Shown piece after piece: positions 61,214-64,000 of a stretch of 64,000 bases of DNA. Position 1 is the first letter of the stretch, and each line of letters opens with the position of its first letter. Below the pieces are notes generated by a model. It did no database searches. It was not told the DNA's origin and was given only the letters and a program-made list of their open reading frames with translations. Made by a program: the position numbers and the translations under genes. The DNA is from Cyanobium sp. WAJ14-Wanaka (GTDB lineage Bacteria; Cyanobacteriota; Cyanobacteriia; PCC-6307; Cyanobiaceae). The stretch lies in contig NZ_JAGQAZ010000004.1 in the NCBI RefSeq assembly GCF_024345375.1, positions 1 to 64,000 of the forward strand, written 5' to 3'.

Positions 61214-61975
61214 GTGGCCCTGCCTCTCCTTAAGTACGCACCCACCACCCAAAACGCCCGGGTGAACCCCCTTCGGGTGGGTTCGGATGAGGATCCAAAG
61301 ACTGGCTCCCTAGACCAGGCCATGGGTTACGAAGACCAGAACTTCGTGATCGAAACGGCCTACCGCCAAATCTTTTTCCATGCCTTCAAGGTCGACAGGG
61401 ATCCCTACCTGCAGAGTCAGCTGAGAAATGGCCAGATTTCTGTGCGCGACTTCATTCGCGCCCTGTGCCTCTCAGACACCTTTACCCGCAGCTTCTACAA
61501 CCTGAACAGCAACTACCGGGTGGCCCGCCACCTGGTCGAGAAGCTGCTCGGGCGACCGGTTTACGGCAAGAGCGAAGAAATTGCCTGGGCGGCCGTGATC
61601 ATGTCCCGCGGCATCAAGGGGGCTGTCGATGACATCCTCAACAGCCAGGAATACCTCGACAACTTCGGCTACGACAAGGTTCCTTTCCAACGCAACCGCG
61701 TGGTGGGCTCCCGCGACCTGGGCGAAACCCCCTTCAACATCACCAGCCCCCGCTACGAGGCCTACTACCGCAGCATCAAGGGCTTCCCCCAAATGGTCTA
61801 CACAGGGGTCGCCAAGGCACTCCCCGAACGGGCCCGCCAGCGCCGTGGCGGCTCTCCGGAGGACTATCTGCCCTGGGTGCGCTCCATGCCCGCCATGCGA
61901 ACCCGTGGTGGCGGATCCGGCAACATCGGCATGGATTACATGGCCAAAGTCCCATACCGCAGCATCGGCAAATAG
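61214..61975 (+). CDS. cpcG: Phycobilisome rod-core linker CpcG
   Basis: Links phycocyanin rods to the allophycocyanin core. The 253-residue protein starts MALPLLKYAPTTQNARVN and has the PBS linker domain (about 35-185): VIETAYRQIFFHAFKVDRDP, RNGQISVRDFIRALCLSDTF, VEKLLGRPVYGKSEE, NSQEYLDNFGYDKVPFQRNR. Start GTG 61214. Confidence 0.95.
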   Translation: MALPLLKYAPTTQNARVNPLRVGSDEDPKTGSLDQAMGYEDQNFVIETAYRQIFFHAFKVDRDPYLQSQLRNGQISVRDFIRALCLSDTFTRSFYNLNSNYRVARHLVEKLLGRPVYGKSEEIAWAAVIMSRGIKGAVDDILNSQEYLDNFGYDKVPFQRNRVVGSRDLGETPFNITSPRYEAYYRSIKGFPQMVYTGVAKALPERARQRRGGSPEDYLPWVRSMPAMRTRGGGSGNIGMDYMAKVPYRSIGK

Positions 61976-62012
61976 GGGTAGCAAGGCAGCCACGAAGTTG
62001 GCATCAGCTTGC

Positions 62013-62039
62013 AAAAGGCGGCCCCTAGGCCGCCTTTTT
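62013..62039 (+). terminator. Rho-independent terminator of cpcG
   Basis: GGCGGCC-CCTA-GGCCGCC (62017-62034) followed by TTTTT, with four extra A-T pairs at the base. Strong. Confidence 0.9.
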
Positions 62040-62157
62040 AATGGAAAAAAGGCGTGTCGAATTGCACCCAGACGAGTCAGAAAATCCTGACGGGCTGCCT
62101 GAAACCAGGCCAAGGATGGCAAAGTCGCGTCACTGATCCCGAAAAAATCCTGAAGCC

Positions 62158-63249
62158 GTGACCCAGACCCTCGCCTCCCTAGCTCTCATGACCCTGCGAC
62201 AGCTCCGCGAGGTCGCCAGCGAGGCGGGCGTCAGTCTTTACAGCCGCAAGTCCAAGGAAGAACTGCTCGAGGCCATCTCCTCCCGCAAGGAGACATCGAA
62301 GCGCAACCTCAAGGCGATCGAAGCTGAGATGGGCCCCGCAAAGCGGCCTGCGGCCTTCACCAATGTGGTGTTTCTGCCCCGTGATCCCCAGTGGGCCTAC
62401 GTGTTCTGGGAAATCTCAGATGTGGATCGGGCCCAGGCAATTGCAGCTGGCGCCACCCAGCTTTGCCTGCGGGTCGCTGACGTGACCGGTCTTAACGGCG
62501 GCTCCTCCCATCCCCACACCCTCCAGGAAGTTGTGGTCAACAGCCATGCCACTGAGTGGTACTTGCCTGTCCCCATGAGCGACCGGGATTACCGGGTGGA
62601 GCTCGGCTACCGCACCGCCATGAATGCCAGTGGTGGTGGCTGGATCTCTCTGGCCTTCTCCTCCGTGGCCCGGGTGCCTGCCCTGCACCCCAGCGAGCAG
62701 ATCCTTGACCAATTTGTTCCCTTTTCGCTCGACACTCCCCCCGCAGCCATGCCGGGAGCAACGCAAGCCCCGGCTTCCACCCCCACGGACACCGGCTTGC
62801 ACGAGCGCCTTTATCAAACGGCCACTTCCCAATTCCGCCGCCTCGGCCGGGGCTCTGAAGCCTTCCACGAATTGGAAGCAGCTGGCCTCGATACAAGCGA
62901 GCTAAATGCTTCGGGAGCGGGCCTCTGGGCCAGCGGCCGCAATGAATCCGGAGTTGGCGGTGTGGCCAGCCGTCAGCGTTCTTTCTGGTTGGTGGCCGAT
63001 GCGGAATTGATCGTTTACGGCGCCACCGATCCCTCGGCCCGGCTGACCATCGGCGGTGAGGTGGTGCCCCTCTCAGCCGATGGCACCTTCCGGGTGCAGG
63101 TGCCCTTCCGCGACGGTGAGCAGCTCTATCCGATCGAGGCTGTGGCAGCCGATGGGGTCCAGAAGCGCAACATCACCCTCCAGTTCAATCGCATCACCCC
63201 CGAAGACAACAGCAACCCAGCCGATAAGGCCATCGCCGAATGGTTCTAG
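62158..63249 (+). CDS. DUF4912 domain protein
   Basis: A 363-residue protein. The first 40 residues (MTLRQLREVASEAGVSLYSR) resemble the Rho N-terminal/SAP-like helix pair; DUF4912 follows (VVFLPRDPQWAYVFWEISD, about 69-87; VPMSDRDYRVELGYR). A Pro/Ala/Thr linker (about 197-215) leads to a C-terminal beta domain (LIVYGATDPSARLTIGGEVV) that looks like a small Ig-like domain. Start GTG 62158. Function unknown. Confidence 0.8.
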   Translation: MTQTLASLALMTLRQLREVASEAGVSLYSRKSKEELLEAISSRKETSKRNLKAIEAEMGPAKRPAAFTNVVFLPRDPQWAYVFWEISDVDRAQAIAAGATQLCLRVADVTGLNGGSSHPHTLQEVVVNSHATEWYLPVPMSDRDYRVELGYRTAMNASGGGWISLAFSSVARVPALHPSEQILDQFVPFSLDTPPAAMPGATQAPASTPTDTGLHERLYQTATSQFRRLGRGSEAFHELEAAGLDTSELNASGAGLWASGRNESGVGGVASRQRSFWLVADAELIVYGATDPSARLTIGGEVVPLSADGTFRVQVPFRDGEQLYPIEAVAADGVQKRNITLQFNRITPEDNSNPADKAIAEWF

Positions 63250-63300
63250 GGGCCTGAAATAGGGCCAGTGGGAAACCTGGGCTCTGGCGCCCCAGGTCCA

Positions 63301-64000
63301 TTGAGAGCCCGAAACCTTTTCTGGTTGCTACTTGCTGCCTGCGGCTTGGCCGCACTGACCAGCTGCAGTGCCAATGGGCGCATATCCGGCTCTGCCCCCC
63401 CGGATCGCCCCCTGCCGGCGGGCATTGAGCTGGCTTTTAACCACCACCAGAATCACCACTACCGAAGCCCGATCAGTGGCCAGCTGCGGGAAGGTGACGA
63501 CCTCGAAGCCTTCGTGCTTGAAAGCATTGCGGCTGCCCGGCAGGAAATTTTGGTGGCCGTCCAGGAGCTATCTCTGCCCAAGGTGGCCGAAGCCCTGGCC
63601 GCCAAAAGACAGCAGGGGGTGGTGGTGAAGGTGGTGCTTGAGAACACCTACAGCACGCCCTGGAGCCAGGAACACATGGCAGACCTGGTGCCCCACCAGC
63701 GCAAACGCCATCAGCAGATGGTGGCCCTGGGCTGGGGAGATGCGGTGCTGATCCTGCAGCGCGGTGGGGTGCCCCTCATCGACGACACCGCCGATGGCAG
63801 CGCCGGCAGCGGGCTGATGCACCACAAATTCATGGTCATCGACCGAAAAGTGGTGGTGACTGGCTCAACCAATTTCACCCCTTCGTGCATTCATGGCGAT
63901 CCCGACGATCCCCAAACCCGCGGCAACGTAAACCACCTGCTGAGATTTCACAGCCCCGAACTTGCGGCGGTATTTGCGGCTGAATTTGAGCGCATGTGGG
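63301..64000 (+). CDS. Phospholipase D-like lipoprotein, cut by the window end
   Basis: From TTG 63301, a lipoprotein signal with lipobox (LAACGLAALTSCS). The mature part begins with IELAFNHHQNHHYRSPISG and has one HKD motif, MHHKFMVIDRKVVVTGSTNF (about 173-192). PLD-family nucleases or lipases have two HKD motifs or dimerise; the rest of the protein lies outside the window. Exported, role unknown. Confidence 0.85.
   Translation, partial: MRARNLFWLLLAACGLAALTSCSANGRISGSAPPDRPLPAGIELAFNHHQNHHYRSPISGQLREGDDLEAFVLESIAAARQEILVAVQELSLPKVAEALAAKRQQGVVVKVVLENTYSTPWSQEHMADLVPHQRKRHQQMVALGWGDAVLILQRGGVPLIDDTADGSAGSGLMHHKFMVIDRKVVVTGSTNFTPSCIHGDPDDPQTRGNVNHLLRFHSPELAAVFAAEFERMW

Noticed and set aside
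1-64000. CRISPR array
   Set aside because: No regularly spaced identical repeats or cas genes were seen; the only spaced repeats are the attC sites.

Overview
The window looks like the chromosome of a high-GC alpha-picocyanobacterium (Cyanobium / freshwater Synechococcus type). Evidence is a permuted two-piece tmRNA gene whose tag reads ANNIVRFSRQTAPVAA, a CP12 without the N-terminal cysteine pair, PsbX, Ycf66, a high-light-inducible protein, phycobilisome genes (CpcG linker, CpcS-type lyase), ferredoxin-thioredoxin reductase and SufR. Species is inferred only to this level.

Layout. 1-7980: core genes (aspartoacylase, GST, DUF2301 membrane protein, ABC-F ATPase, CP12, Obg GTPase, sugar-type ABC ATPase). 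7980-10915: an AT-rich insert of three surface-glycan genes. 10918-18207: MutS2, a VOC protein, and an EmrB/EmrA/TolC-like efflux set. 18218-31945: hemB, a DnaJ-type chaperone, two small exported proteins, ssrA, an RNA methyltransferase, smc, a PRC-barrel protein, msrB, a glycosyltransferase-like protein, tRNA-Leu(GAG), accC and yggT. 32034-36916: psbX, ycf66, two TolB-like lipoproteins, an HLIP, a BacA/YddA-like ABC exporter and a HIT protein. 36998-44374: ComM-like AAA ATPase, rpsU, DUF3747 protein, peptide deformylase, S9 peptidase, GltS-like symporter and a class II aldolase.

44380-51109 is the most unusual part: a decayed chromosomal integron. A C-terminal scrap of an IntI-type tyrosine recombinase, missing its LLGH box, is followed by seven cassettes in one orientation. 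Each cassette ends in an attC-like imperfect palindrome with a GTTRRRY-type core (one is degenerate). All seven carry two-gene modules, six of them recognisable toxin-antitoxin systems: Unstab_antitox/ParE, DUF4160/DUF2442, HicBA, MazEF, HicBA, RHH/RelE and MNT/HEPN. Four modules are damaged: a nonsense codon in one hicA, a frameshift in the other, an amber codon in the MNT gene, and an IS3-family element splitting the RHH antitoxin while RelE stays open. The attC sites fall into three sequence families. The array lies between a class II aldolase and mtnA, two genes that could act in the same methylthioribose salvage route.

51166-64000: DUF1643 protein, mtnA, DUF1543 protein and a methyltransferase. 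Then comes the Fe-S assembly block ftrC-sufB-sufC-sufD-sufS, divergent from sufR. The shared upstream region holds a 7-6-7 inverted repeat (ACGAAAC-N6-GTTTCGT) that fits a SufR operator. sufR continues into an unknown gene and a CpcS-type lyase, followed by cpcG with a good terminator, a DUF4912 protein and a phospholipase D-like lipoprotein cut by the window end.
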